Positions 1 through 12,205 of a stretch of 64,000 nt of DNA are shown piece after piece. The DNA comes from Pholiota molesta (Eukaryota; Basidiomycota; Agaricomycetes; Agaricales; Strophariaceae). Within the stretch, counting starts at the first letter, position 1. The number at the start of each line of letters is the position of its first letter. The DNA lies in NCBI GenBank assembly GCA_014925825.1, contig JACGCK010000001.1, positions 1,546,085-1,610,084 of the forward strand, given 5' to 3'. The translations under genes were made by a program, and so were the position numbers. The notes beneath the pieces were generated by a model. That model saw nothing but the letters and a program-made list of their open reading frames with translations. It was not told the DNA's origin and searched no databases.

Positions 1-1
1 T

Positions 2-580
2 CGCGGTCAGGAAGGCCGAAGTCCAGGCATTGCTACGCTCAAGGAGGCTTTCGACATTACTTACGCTGTACACCGAATGGAAGAAGAGGGCGCGCGAAGG
101 CGGAAGTACAATGGACGCGGCGGTGCTGGTACGCGTGGGTTTTTGACTGGCCTGAATGAGGACGACGAAGATGAAGAAGCCTCTGATGAGCACCCCAGTG
201 ATTTGGAAAGCGACGAAGATGACGCCAGGTGGCAACAACGTACTGCGAACCCACAGGCAGCCGCGTCAACGGTTGGTCGCCATCAGCAGGCGTCTGGGCA
301 TAATAATCCGGCTCTGGAGGGCAGAGCAGGCCAGCGAGATCAAGGACGAGGGAGGATTGCACCACCGTCAGTTAGCTCAACCAAGACGGTCAAGGCTTCA
401 TCAAAGGGCAGAACAGGGCCCAGGACTTTTGAGCTCGACATGGATAACGCGACCTTACTTGGGCGAAGACGCATCGGGACGAAAGCCGTATCCAGTCCAT
501 TACGGATGGAAGGACTCCGAGTTGACGACACCCCACCCACACCACCACCATCTGGTATTGGCAGTCCGATGGGGGCATAG
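2..580 (+). CDS. C-terminal part of an unknown acidic, disordered protein
   Basis: The reading frame is open from the window edge to a TAG at 578-580, so this is the last 192 codons of a longer gene; the start lies outside. The first ~30 residues could be a short folded or helical stretch (LKEAFDITYAVHRMEEEG). After that come a Gly/Arg patch (GRGGAGTRGF), a strongly acidic run (NEDDEDEEASDEHPSDLESDEDD), a basic Gln/Arg-rich stretch and a Pro/Thr tail (TPPTPPPSG). That composition suggests an intrinsically disordered nuclear or regulatory tail, but no family is recognisable. A polypyrimidine-rich, AT-rich stretch follows the stop, as expected for a 3' UTR. Its codon pattern is convincing compared with the following 8 kb. 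The function is unknown. Confidence 0.6.
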   Translation, partial: RGQEGRSPGIATLKEAFDITYAVHRMEEEGARRRKYNGRGGAGTRGFLTGLNEDDEDEEASDEHPSDLESDEDDARWQQRTANPQAAASTVGRHQQASGHNNPALEGRAGQRDQGRGRIAPPSVSSTKTVKASSKGRTGPRTFELDMDNATLLGRRRIGTKAVSSPLRMEGLRVDDTPPTPPPSGIGSPMGA

Positions 581-3500
581 AATTTGGCCTCATTACATTC
601 ACGTCCTATTATTCGACATCCACTGAATTCGCCACATCCACATTCATTTATGCTGGCATTATTACCCTCGACGCTAGATCATTTTCTGATGATCTTCACG
701 GGCGCTCTACGCCTCTGTCCTCTTTTGCATCTTTCCTCCCCCCCATTTGTTTGCTTCTATCGCTTTGTGTATTAAAGTCATACCGTGTAATTGTTGACCA
801 TATATCCAGAACTCTATGCATCTTATTCGATTTGTCGCTTCCTTCGGTGCCTGGTTCAAGCCTGGTTGCCACTTTTTTTTTTGGGTCGCGCAATCGCATT
901 TGTTTTATTTCCTCCTCTGGTTTCCCGCCTGATATTATTGTCTTTCTCAATGCTTCTGGTTATAGCATTGCACTTCCAACCCTTACTTATAATAGACCTG
1001 GCCTTGTCTCTGTCTCCTCTTAGGACTATATTGTATCGATAGATATATTGATTTTGGCGACGAACAAACGGACCTGCGCATGATATGTAGTTTACTCATA
1101 GTTGACCAATAGACATGCAACGCACGCCTGCTTGCTAATATCTGGGCTGACTTTATAAACGGACAGGTTTGAATGGCAAGTAAATAGTTTGTAATTATTG
1201 TTTGTAATTATTCAGGAATAGACAACCAGAAGTTCCAGGATGTGACAACAGTGCCCAAGATTGGTCCCCTATACTAACAGATTACTATTGTAACCCAATC
1301 GTTATAACCCTTCGTGATATGGCTAATTGAATTGCTCGCGAAAATGCTAGTTAACGATTTGCGTTGGGCACAGTAGTAAGTAGTGCTTACTCGTGCTACC
1401 TACCACACAGTGACTAACATTTTTTACCTTATCCTTTGACACCACATTCATCATAGCATGAGCACTCCTGTGCGGTACAATACCCTAATACTTCAAAGAT
1501 GCGCAGTGGTCATGGGATCCTTCAGTGGAGAATAAAACGGACGTCACTGTGAATGAACTTGCAACTGCGGCAATTCGGTTGTGCGGGTGTGAGAACGGGG
1601 CCAAGTAATATGCTTATCGTATTATGGTTCGAATGGAACTAAGAAAATGTATTGCACCATACACCCCACTGAGCAGGTGACGCACGTATACTAATAGCTC
1701 GAGGAGCCCGGACAAAAAACGTATCAGAGGGTGAAATGATCTCATAGTTTACTTCGGGCAGTGGCAGGCGGAACGCCAGAACTCCACAGAAATGAGTCTA
1801 CCACGCCTCCTACGGTAAATGGATTCATAGATGTTGTCGCCGTTCCATGGCCGTACATACACATTATCAGAAATACGCAATTGATGACATGAGCATTGTT
1901 AGTTAAACTGTTGTAGATGCTGCCCACTGTGTGATAGGTGTACACTGTATACTTCGGCGCTAATTATTGCCTAGGTCCTTGTCGACAAATATGGTGCGCT
2001 CAGTGCGACAGAAATTTTGGAAAAATTGATCCTCTCATTTCAACCTCAAATTTGTCGCCTTGGAAAGGTGTGATTCCCAGGATTGGTCCATTCAAATTAA
2101 TTAGAACGAGGTCAGAAGCCGGCTAGGTGTTCTTACGGGCGCTTAATTATTCATCAAATTATTGAACGGATAATGAATGGTGATCAAGGGCAGTCAGCGG
2201 CTCAGGCTTGACCGTACGCCCATTATCATCGCGGGTATCTGAAAATCAGTACTAACAGGGAAAACAAGAGGGTATTTCTCATTGAGTTGGGCCTCTGTAA
2301 GTCCGAGGCATCGTCTGAAAGCGGACTCGGTGTTGTAATATAAGCCCGTTGCAGACGGCGCGTCGGTGACACTCAGAAATTAAACGCTTTGGAACCTGTT
2401 TAATGCAATGCTCAGTTGTCAAGTGGTGTCTGGACATAGATTGATTAAGCACTTCGAAGAATTTATTTAAATTCAATACAGAACCATTTAGAAATTTGCC
2501 CAAACAGTCTGATCAAACAATATAAGTAGCTGATTGAAGTTGATGTTTTGAACGAGTCGCGTACGTCCGGGCACATGGAACCCTATCGCTCTGGTACCAT
2601 CTAATGAATCGAGATTAACCCAGAGCTCAGTGTGGGACTGAAGGCGACGCGAGTGCTGCGCTCCGTGAACTCATGGCGAAATGAAGCAACAATTTGGATA
2701 GCGAAAATCGTATCATTGAACTTCAGAGGGTCGGTACAAAATTTTACAGAATGAGAATATTTTCTGCTTTATCCGGTGCTTTACTTCACCGGGTATGAAC
2801 TTTTGGCGTTCATATGTGTGGCACTGACATCAGAAACGATCAGTAGGCAGTCTTAAAGGTTCAAGATTCAACTTCATCCACTAACTATCTCCGAGTAATG
2901 TTTAATTTAGCAAAGATTGGCTGCTAGGTGACTTGATGTATGAAAGCTCAAAGGTTGGTCGATGCTGGCAGGAATAGCCGTCCTGAAAGTTGAGGGTTTA
3001 GATTGAGAGGCGGTTAGAGAATAGGAGCTGCCGCAGCGTCATTTGTTTCGTGTCGGCTATCCGTATCAAGCACCGACAGGATACATTGTTCATGTGGTAG
3101 TGTAGAAATATCTCGTATTAACAGTCGGTTTGATTAACAGCTTAGCAGGAGCTCACAAGAAGAAATCCCATGGAGCAGCCGAATTCTCAGCTTGTCGCCC
3201 GATCCCAGGGTATTACTGTATTTTTGTCACAAATATTCCGCAGTTAGTGCGGTAGTATGAATATACCAGTATCCCGTTATTCTGTTGCAATTTTAAACGG
3301 GAAGTCAATATCCACCAGGCCGTGAACGGTTATGCCATCTTTGGGAATGTTATATTCCACCCTATGTATAGCTATAGGTAGGAATGTATCTGATCTTGCA
3401 ATATCTGTTTACATACGATGGTTGTGGCTCCCTTCAATGGTCAGATCTGCTCCTTGGTTGGGTATTTGGATAAGTACCGTTCCACGAGTGGAAAAATAAA

Positions 3501-6500
3501 ATGTATAGCAGGGCCGGTCGGCCGATTCATTCACCTTCTTTACCAAGGTCTTGCTCAATTATAGAAGAAATAGGTCTGCAAGTGCATTGGGCTCTGCGCA
3601 GCTCTGGCTAAGCTGGGTAGTAGACTATTAATAAATATCCTGAGCAAGGTACTCTCGAGATATACCAGGGTGGCTTGTTAGAAAAAAGTGCGGACCTTCG
3701 CCCGCAGTACATTTTTCATCTGGGTTCAAAGACTCCAAGGTGCGCTTATCGGCTCCATCGACAGGTTGGCGTGTAAAGTGAGATGCACACATAAACATGG
3801 ACTGAATAACGGATTCACGATTGTAAATAGTCGGTGATGTGACTGACGCTGAGAGCCTGGAATAAGCTCTAGAATCGAGGCATATAACAGCACGTACCCT
3901 AATATAGATTCATCGACACCACTCAGCATAGCAAGGCGCGGTGGGCCATCAATTATCGGTGCGTATAGTGTAGCCAACTTGTTGGCGTGTAAAAACGTGG
4001 GATTAACTGGGGCGTTTTGTGTCTGTTCTGGCTTGACGCAGTCTCGTGCAGGGATGTCGTGAGGATGTGTCGATGGGGTAACATATGAGATGTAGATCAA
4101 GTGATGGATAGATGGGTCTTGACATGGCAAGTAGAAATGTCCATATTGCAGTAATGCTGGAGTGGAGAGAGAGATCAGACATCGATCATTGTGTGAAGAT
4201 ATGAAGAGACTTAAGTCCCACGTATGGCCGCGAAATGTGTGCTGAGGCAGTGTCCGAAGCGGAGGAATCAGACACGATTGTCTATTTTTATTGATGAGAG
4301 CTTGATGATATAGCTTTTTTGTGAAAGACAGGCATCATGACTTTTGGTGCAGGTAGCGAGTTGGAACACCCGCTTGATTGAGGATAGATCATTGGTTCTA
4401 TCGAGTCAACGTTCATCAGCGTTTTGAACTAGCAATAGAGGGAAATAGAACAAACAATGTCCGATCTCCCTCATTTTTGTGATGTTGACTGTCATTTGCT
4501 TAGGATGAAGTTTAGGCCGTGGAATGGATTTGGTTCATATCGAATCAAGGTAATGCAATGTAAGTAAATTCCAAGCTTAACGAATTGAGAACAAGTGATA
4601 TGTCAAGAGGGACATAGATCCAATGTGCGAAAGAATGAGCTCGAAGAGATATGTTTTTCTAGAATGTCTGCCGTCAGATCGGAAGTTAACATATGGACCG
4701 TCAGACAAATCAAGAATGGTGGGGCACGTACCAAGTGACAAAAGGCATTTAAAATTCAAATGCGTGGTTTATCGACTTTGCGCCGTCAAATTCGCACAGA
4801 ATGTTAAACCTGGGATGTCACTGTGAGTTGGGAGGCTGCAATTCTCCTCCACTGCGTTCCAAAACAGAGCATGGAGTACTCTGATGTCCAAATAAGAAAA
4901 ACATTGCACACAGGTCGGGGCGATAAAGCAATTCAATACGAGGGAAAGTGCTGGATAAACATGTTGCCCATAGAAATGAATCGTATTGCCGCGGGACACG
5001 GAAGGTGAAGACATTCCGAGGGAAAATCGGATTATGAGTCTGGATGCAAGCTTACGAGCTTGGGGCCAGCTGGGAAGACCTGCGTTTCTGATTCGTGAAT
5101 ATGACAAGCATTGCCCGAAATGAAGGAGCCGCGCTTTCCGTTGGGAGTCGTCCACATTGGTCAAGAAGCCCATAAGCACTTTTAAGCTGCTAGCTTGTTT
5201 TGCATCTGGCTTCGCCCTTGGGTTAAGAGGTATTTTAAGTTCACGTCAGCAGGTAAGGGTGGTATTCTTATCACCGTTTGAGTTCAATCCAAGTCGACGC
5301 GATGGAATATTCTACTGAGCATTTCTTAAGCGAAAACCCAATAAAAAATAGTGGTCCGACATACATAGCCACTTAGTATTAGGAGGCCCCGACCTTAGAG
5401 GGAGATAGCGGGAATAGGTACTCACGGCGTCTATGGAAGCTGGCCATTCTGTTCCACGAAATGGCGAATACGGACCGAAGTTCCACCATGAAGGAGCCTA
5501 ATTAGGTGCATAGTTAGACCCAGGTATGTTCCATCCATTGGCAAATGCGAATAAGACATCGCCAGACGCTAGAGAGATGGATACACATGGCAGCAAAACG
5601 CACGACGCGAGAATCGCAAGCTAGTGTTGTGCTGGAAGACGGCTGGATAGCATGACGAAATATTTACAATGATATTCCCTCTTCGAAGCTTGCAAATCAT
5701 TAGAGTAAGCACCAAGACTTAGTGACTATATAGATCGACAATCCTAGGACAATGGAAGCAACATGTCAAGAAGACGAAGCGGCTGAAGTGCCACCAAAGT
5801 CCGTAAGTCGGATTTGATATTCGAGACATTATACTGCCATAACGTGGAGATTGTCGGACCAATAGTAATGCTTCAAGAGCTTGAAGCTTCAGCAATGAAG
5901 ACATTTGGACAAGCGCCTAGTTTCGCGAGACATAAGCATTCAGGTCAGACGAGTGCGAGTCCAGAGAACCACACGCAAAATTAAATGAACAAGATCTTGC
6001 AAGATATACGTAGTTAATTCCATTGAAGGCTGTGTTCTCTGAGTTGCGCTGTCATTGTTTTAGCAGTCCGGACGCCAGACGAGAAACGGTAGATGGCAGG
6101 AAGGGAGAGACGCGTTGATGTTGGCAAGGAGTCGGACGTTAGCCATACCCCATCACGTGAGGCCGACTGGCGGGCATGGTCCGTGCGTTTTGGCGGGGGT
6201 ATAAGAAGAGATGGCGGGCAGGTGAGACCTCATACTTACCTTGATGGCATAAATCCCTTCATGTACCTGGGTTTGTGGGCTGCGGAAGTCCTCCATAGCA
6301 CGGCGACCTTGTCCTCAGAGGGCGTCTGCGGTTTGTATGGCCTTAGGGTCATGCACCGTCTCAATATTTTCCTGTCCTGCTCCGGCCACTCTGGCTGGGC
6401 AGGCTCTTTTTTTGTCCTTCCGCCTTCCTAACCCTAACCTTAGGTACATATGTCCTAATATGCCACCATTTGCAAAAGACCATGTACTGATTAGTTGTTT

Positions 6501-8671
6501 ATGTATATCATTGTTAGTGCATCTGTCCACATCTCTAACCATGATCTATGGCAGCACTTTTTTTTTGTTCATGTATCATTTGTGCAGATACCCTATTGTA
6601 TATTTGGAAGTATCCAATCAAGTTCAGCCCATAAACACCTCATGCTGTTTTTATTTGAAGAGCTGGCTATGTATTAAGTATATTATATACCCCATAATAA
6701 CGAGCACATCCTTATCCAGGGTTTGGGTTTGCTACCGGGATATCTATATCACCCTATGTTAACACTCAATGCTAACTCAGAATTGGTATCGCCGCCCGCA
6801 TGACACATAAGTACTAAGATATATCAAGAATATGTCATCCTGGTTGTTTACAACAAAGCACATCAGAACACATCATTGGAGCTTTCAAATTGACAAGTGG
6901 AAAGATTTCATACCTAATGATCATAAACACATCGACGGAGGTTAGCGGCCCAGAGCTGTAGGGCCAATCGTGTCAAATATGACTTCGCGACAGCTGGGAC
7001 TAAAGTAGGAATTAACAGCCAGCGGGCAAGCCAGAAATTTGGGTCGAAATTTCCCTAGCTCGGCCCTTACTTTAATTTTCAATGCCTTCAGTTCCCATGA
7101 TCGCCCGGAGTAGTTAACATGTCCTTCAAGTATAGCCAGCGGTACACTTCTGCAATTCAGTTGCGCGACGGAAATAAAAATGCAGATAAAAGTACTCACT
7201 ATACGCCCGAGTCTTGAGATAAGTCGGTCACCTGTATATTGATGGAGACCGCATGGGTGATGGTCGACCCAGTCTTCCGCGCGATGGGTCATTTGGTTAT
7301 TCTAAATTCTCCGACGGTCCGTCCTGTTGGACATAAGATGGCGGAATCACCCAAACTGCAACATACACCCACACATAGATAAGTTGATGCGATATTGCCC
7401 AATCTATACTCCCGTGTGCTGCAGAGCGTCACGAACAATCAGTGACGTTTGCCGCCCGATCAGTTGTTGGACTATACTTGGGCATTTGCCATAGTAGGCG
7501 ACCAGCGACGACCCTGCGCGTCGTCTTCGTCGAAGTATTCTTGCCGAGGCCATAATGCTGGTGGCGGTGCTGAGAAGCATCTCTTTACGCATCTGAACAC
7601 CTAATGCATAACATGGATCACGCGTGCGGCGGCAAGTTCTGCAGATCAGAAGATCGAAGACAAGTCACTGAAGCTCTGACTGACTGTATTCAAAGCCTGT
7701 GAAAAATATTTTGAAAAAACACTCCCAGAGGATCCGTATTAGTTGTTTATTCTCGAGCTCCAAGATTTCGCCGAGATGCAAAGTCGAATCTATCAACGAT
7801 GATGACTGAGCTAGGTCTCCACGGTCTGTAAATGCACTTCGCCCATAGCCGAAAAAAAAAATATAGACACGCACAAGAAAAGATAGCCAGGAAAATTGAC
7901 AGCGTCAAGACGATAATAACATGATCGTAGCGGAGCAATTTATCCGTCTCTACGAGCGAGCACAAAAAATAGCACCGCAAGTCGCCGTCGTGCTAGATAT
8001 ATCTAGAACGCAAAGGCTATCTCAATAGTGATGGAACTTCCTGCTGTCTTCCTCTGAAGAAAAGAACAGGAGTTAGATAGGCATTAACTTTATGTAAAAA
8101 TAGTGTGCTTACTACTAGGTTATTTGTTTTTCTGAACAAGAGAGAAGATATCCCAATCCACCGGTCGCGTTGTGAGACTCTGCGGAATGCTATACCGGTC
8201 TTCAATTATTGATGAGTGGATAAAGAGAATTATAGTCAGGACTGTTGCGTGCGAACTTGTGCACGGCGCAGCGGAATGCGGAGACATGATGCCAGCACAA
8301 TTGTGTACAATCGCTCTATCATCGTTAATGGGCTGACCATTTCATTTCGCCTCTGGAATTTTTCTTTTGGCCTCATCTTTCCATATCCTATTTTTCGTTG
8401 AGGTTAGTGTTTTTGTCGAAGAGCCACCCAAATAGAGCAAGATCAGCTCTCAAGCATCGGAAGAATGCTCGGCTTCTGATCTTCGAGTGTGAACCGCGGC
8501 GGCTCTACGGCAGAAGATCCAGACATGAAATCGTCGCAGATGGGAACAGACCATTTGGGACGTTACAGTGAGCTCAGAGCAGTTAACGTTTCGAAGATAG
8601 AACTTTCTATGACGGGATAGTGAAACTGGGTATTTCCGCGAGCACAGGTATGGGTATTCTGGGTGGGGTGA
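581..8671. other. 8-kb stretch without a supportable gene
   Basis: No open frame here shows a recognisable domain, a run of consensus introns linking conserved segments, or the codon pattern of the neighbouring genes. The longest frames (for example 3726-4130 and 4769-5179 on minus, 6337-6762 on plus) translate to unlike-protein sequence with overlapping frames on both strands. I found no terminal repeats, target-site duplications or reverse-transcriptase/transposase motifs. Small oddities are a 13-bp tandem duplication of gtttgtaattatt at about 1188-1212 and two telomere-like hexamers near 6427-6443. It could be a decayed transposon, a long regulatory or non-coding RNA region, or simply intergenic DNA. 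Confidence 0.5.
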
Positions 8672-9277
8672 TCAGGAAATGGCAAGTGCTATACATATAC
8701 AGATCAGAGAGTCCTAGAGAAATGTGTCAGAAAGAAAGAAAGGAAAGGCGCACTCCGTCTGGCCGTTTATCTTTAGCGGCTATACGTACATTATAATACA
8801 TTTCTTGGGCGACAACGTCACTGTCCTCCCAGTGGCATACGATGTCCGCTCTGAAGGCAAGAACAAAATCAGATCGGCGGTCAGATAGTGGAACAAACAA
8901 GGAGAGGAGGCCCACCTGCCACCCTGGCCCCGATTTTCGTTAATTTGCGTCAATACAACATATTTGCTGCATAAACGGAAAGCGAGCACATGGGTGAGTA
9001 TACCCGGACCCTCATGCGAGATGGAGCGGTAACGGAACCACTCACAAGCCCCGTGGCTGAATCTCAAGCATCCTTTCCTTGACCCTCTCTCCAATCTCCT
9101 TCATCCAGGCCTTGACCCGTTCGCGCTCTTTCGGTCGGGCCAAGTGCTCGTTTGGAGAGTAGACGAGAGCAGTTTCTTCATGTAAGCCTTGAGCAGGTCC
9201 GAGTCGAATTTGGGACGCGGGGACGGGGCCGAAGAGCGGGGCGGTGGTGGAGAGCGCAGACCGGACGCGTATGCCAT
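8672..9277 (-). CDS. Tctex1/DYNLT-type dynein light chain, one base missing
   Basis: Four exons: 9277-9046, 8966-8916, 8850-8790 and 8713-8672, with introns of 57-79 nt. Tctex1-domain light chains bind dynein intermediate chains and cargo in the dynein motor complex. Exon 1 gives a Pro/Ser-rich leader, then FDSDLLKAYMKKLL and RVKAWMKEIGERVKERMLE. The next exons give KYVVLTQINENRGQGGR, then CHWEDSDVVAQEMYYN, and the final strand DSLICICIALAIS before TGA. This is the full alpha/beta order of the Tctex fold, and the length (~128 aa) is normal. The frame breaks near 9127 between PDRK and ERERVKAW: one G restores it. The start ATG at 9277 is the first in frame and has a good context (ACCATGG). The gene is divergent from PEX11, with 252 bp between the starts. 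Confidence 0.82.
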
Positions 9278-9529
9278 GGTGAACGAGTGCAGGGGTGAGT
9301 ATGCAGATGGGAGCCTCTCCGATGCCACTGCAGTTCTCGATGCAAGCGAAATGTGACGCGCTTGACTTGTTTGGCGTTGTAATTGCCACGCCTCGTCACG
9401 TGCATACGCTTCTTGCGCGCCGTCAGAGTCAAGACGAGTACGAACACTCATACTTACCATTCTTGAAGCCACCGAGAGTTGGCTTGCGCAGCTGGAGTCT
9501 GATCGTCTGTCTGAGCTCTAGTTTATACC

Positions 9530-10983
9530 ATGTCCTCTATATCATTTCCCGACCACTCAATGTCCCATAATCAAGAGGAATCCCACCATGAAGGCCAATT
9601 CTATAACCCACCATTCGATACCGGTTCATTCCAAATCAATCCATTATCCTCGCATCCTCCTCGAACACCGCGCACATCTATGCACGCCAGCAGCTCGCAC
9701 CATTTTACCTCAAGTATATATGAGGAGAAGGAGCACGTAGAAGAGAAAGTCGAAGTTGACGTGGAAGATATCGAAATTGACCCTGAGGAAGACAGAGTCA
9801 AGCGATTGGAGAAGAGAGTGAGGAAGGAAGAGGTCTGGCGAGAGATGATCGTTACGAGCAATGGAAGAGATAAGGCTTTCGTATGTATTGTGTCCTGCTT
9901 AACCGCTAAAAGAAGAGACTTATTAATTATTCAACTAGAAACTTTTGCAATATTCGATCCGGCTCGGACTGGTATTCCACTTCACACTGACTTCTAGCCG
10001 TCTCCTACGTCGTCCCACACGTCCTCTATGGGAGCAAAGTCTCGTCAAACGTCTAACGTCGACAGCGGACGGTTTCTCTTTTTCAAGGTATTTCTTAATG
10101 AACTTGGCTGCGGCTTCGCGTGTGATTTAAATTCTCAATCGTAGGAAATTAATGTTGCTCTTCAATTGGCTGCATCCCCTAACGCAGATTTTGGCACAGC
10201 AGTCAGTGCCATTCTCCGCTGAGGTTTCCACAGAGAAAGCAAAAAAGGTGCAAAAACCATTCTTGCAAACGCTGCTATACGCTCCTCCGCCAGTGCTGCT
10301 GGAGCTTGTGAATGCTATCTCGGACGATATCTATACCTGGTCGCGGTTAGGGCTGATAGGGAAGAAGGTGGGCGAGCGCGCTGGGCGCTTTTCTGACTGG
10401 TGTTGGTTTTTGAGTACACTGGTCGGCCTCGTCGAGAATGGTGTCGAGCGCCAGATGATTGGGAACCTGCAGTCAGAAGGTATGATCAGATTCTCAAGAT
10501 GCAAGTGATGTCTCTTACGTTGAATGTTTATTTTATTGTTATAGTGGAAGGTCGTCTATATAATGAGTCCATGACAGGCGCCACTGCCGCGTCCAAGCCG
10601 AAGAGTTCGAAGCTTGACGAGAAGGAGCTGTCGAGGCTGAGGAACCAGGATTATTGGTTGCAGGTAACCCGGGCGAAGCTTCTTATGGACCTGATCTTCG
10701 TTTGTGAGTTCGATCGGTTGATTCAGTCAACAACGTGGCCAAAGTGTTTTTAACCTTCGTATGTTCTTTTCCCACAGCATACGAGCTTTTCAGGATTCGT
10801 CGAGCCCGCGACATTGTCAAAGCATTTACGGGTCTCTCATCTGCGATTCTGAGGTACGCGTCTTGATCGAAGTTGCTGTTAATTGTGTCTTGATGCTTAC
10901 TGTCGGAATCTCGTAGCTCCGCTAAGCTTTATGACCGACATAAAGGTGCTCTTCTCAAGGGCTTATTGACGACGTCGTCATAG
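9530..10983 (+). CDS. PEX11: Peroxisomal membrane proliferation protein, Pex11 family
   Basis: Six exons: 9530-9880, 9939-10087, 10145-10479, 10545-10703, 10778-10853 and 10917-10983. The sum is 379 codons, so 378 aa with phases that all agree. Pex11 proteins sit in the peroxisome membrane, remodel it through amphipathic helices and start division. Recognisable family segments are KLLQYSIRLGL at the start of the domain, TADGFSFSRKLMLLFNWLHP, LLELVNAISDDIYTWSRLG, GRFSDWCWFLSTLVGLVENG, the YWLQVTRAKLLMDLIFVSYE segment and the end FTGLSSAILSSAKLYD. Residues 1-115 are a family-atypical Ser/His-rich, then acidic and coiled N-terminal extension (EEKEHVEEKVEVDVEDIEID), as in longer fungal Pex11C-type proteins. 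No break was found. Confidence 0.9.
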
Positions 10984-11215
10984 GTTCTTGTAAGTACACC
11001 GTTTTGTGAAATGTGTTGCGTAACGGTAATTGTGAACTGCATACCCTTATCTTGCTCGTACCCATATCTTAAATATTTTTTGCTCAGTTCATACCATTCT
11101 CTGGCTTCTGCCAATGCCAGACGCTTTCAAGTCGAAGCTTTTACATATTCCATATCTGTAGCTAATCGTGGAACTCAATTACTTGTCATGTGTATTGGTT
11201 TATGTGAGAGAAAGG

Positions 11216-11662
11216 TCACCACCACCTCCAGCGTGACGTTTTATTGTGTTGTGGCGGCGTGGATGGTGATGAAGTGTCCACCGTAGATGACTGTAATTGA
11301 CTCGCCCTCTGCTTTTGCAGCGCATCAACTTCGGCCTCAAGAATTTGGACACGCTCCATTGCCTCTTCCATGTGTTTTTCGTGCGACAAGTTTAATTGCG
11401 TCAATTGTAAACCCTGTGATTTACATATTTCAGTCAAACATGTGCGCGTGTAGCAAAAATCGAGCAAAGCACATGCACGCACGAGATAAACGGCGGACCC
11501 TAGTAAGAAAACGGGGATCATGGCGGGAAAGGTGTCCGAGTAGAGGGATGCGTGGGCGGACTTGGGCCTTGGGACGCCTTCGGTGGCATAGGATTGCCGC
11601 CCCCGGGCTCGACAGGCGGCGGTGGCGAGGCGAGTGGCCTGGGGATAACGCGCAGATAACAT
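11216..11662 (-). CDS. Small mitochondrial membrane protein with coiled coil
   Basis: Two exons, 11662-11483 and 11413-11216, join in phase to give 125 aa. The N-terminus (MLSARYPQATRLATAACRAR) is rich in Arg, Ala and Ser and lacks acidic residues, like a mitochondrial presequence. A hydrophobic stretch follows (FPAMIPVFLLGSAVYL), then a predicted coiled coil (HEKHMEEAMERVQILEAEVD) and a polar Ser/Thr/Pro tail ending in RWRWW. This layout (presequence, one membrane span, C-terminal helix) is common for small inner-membrane assembly or organising factors, but I cannot assign the family. A start 41 codons upstream is also in frame; the internal ATG was chosen because it begins the presequence-like segment. 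It is divergent from the TVP38-like gene. Confidence 0.6.
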   Translation of the reverse strand: MLSARYPQATRLATAACRARGRQSYATEGVPRPKSAHASLYSDTFPAMIPVFLLGSAVYLVRACALLDFCYTRTCLTEICKSQGLQLTQLNLSHEKHMEEAMERVQILEAEVDALQKQRASQLQSSTVDTSSPSTPPQHNKTSRWRWW

Positions 11663-12205
11663 GGTTGGCGAGCGTGCGAGGTTCCGAACGGATGGAAAAT
11701 TATCTGTGTGTGACAAGGTCAGCTGGGTTGCATGCAAGACCAGATGCACAAGGTCGAGCGACGAGAGGTGTGCAGACGTTGGCACTGGGCCATGGGCGCT
11801 GATATCAGGACGTGACGTACATCCAAGATGATACGCTGCTGGTTAGGATGGAGAAATGATGCAACGAGACCAAGCCAGCGAGAAACGGTTGGTAGACACC
11901 ACGATAGGACCCGTTGTCGCCACGAACGTGTACGAAATCATTTAACATTATTGTGAATATGAATGTTGATGGCCAGTATGAGTCGGCGGTGACAACAGGG
12001 GCATGCATCTTCCATGGCCCAGCGTATGCTCGGCGATGAACCAAGAGGAGACTTGCGCTCACCAAAATGGGGGTGACTGCGGGGCGGAAGAGACACGGGT
12101 GTGACAGCTGACGTGTGACATGTGGATAGCGGACATTGGTCCCCTTTTACGTTGAGCCCTCCTTTTCTCCTGCTACTCACCCGTAGGCTGGTCCACCGCG
12201 AGAAC

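Noticed and set aside
3726..4130. 134-codon minus-strand ORF
   Set aside because: Unlike-protein composition, overlapping frames on both strands, no family.
4769..5179. 136-codon minus-strand ORF
   Set aside because: Same reasons; no consensus introns around it and no conserved motif.
6427..6443. Telomere-like ccctaaccctaacct
   Set aside because: Only about two and a half units; too short to be an internal telomere tract.
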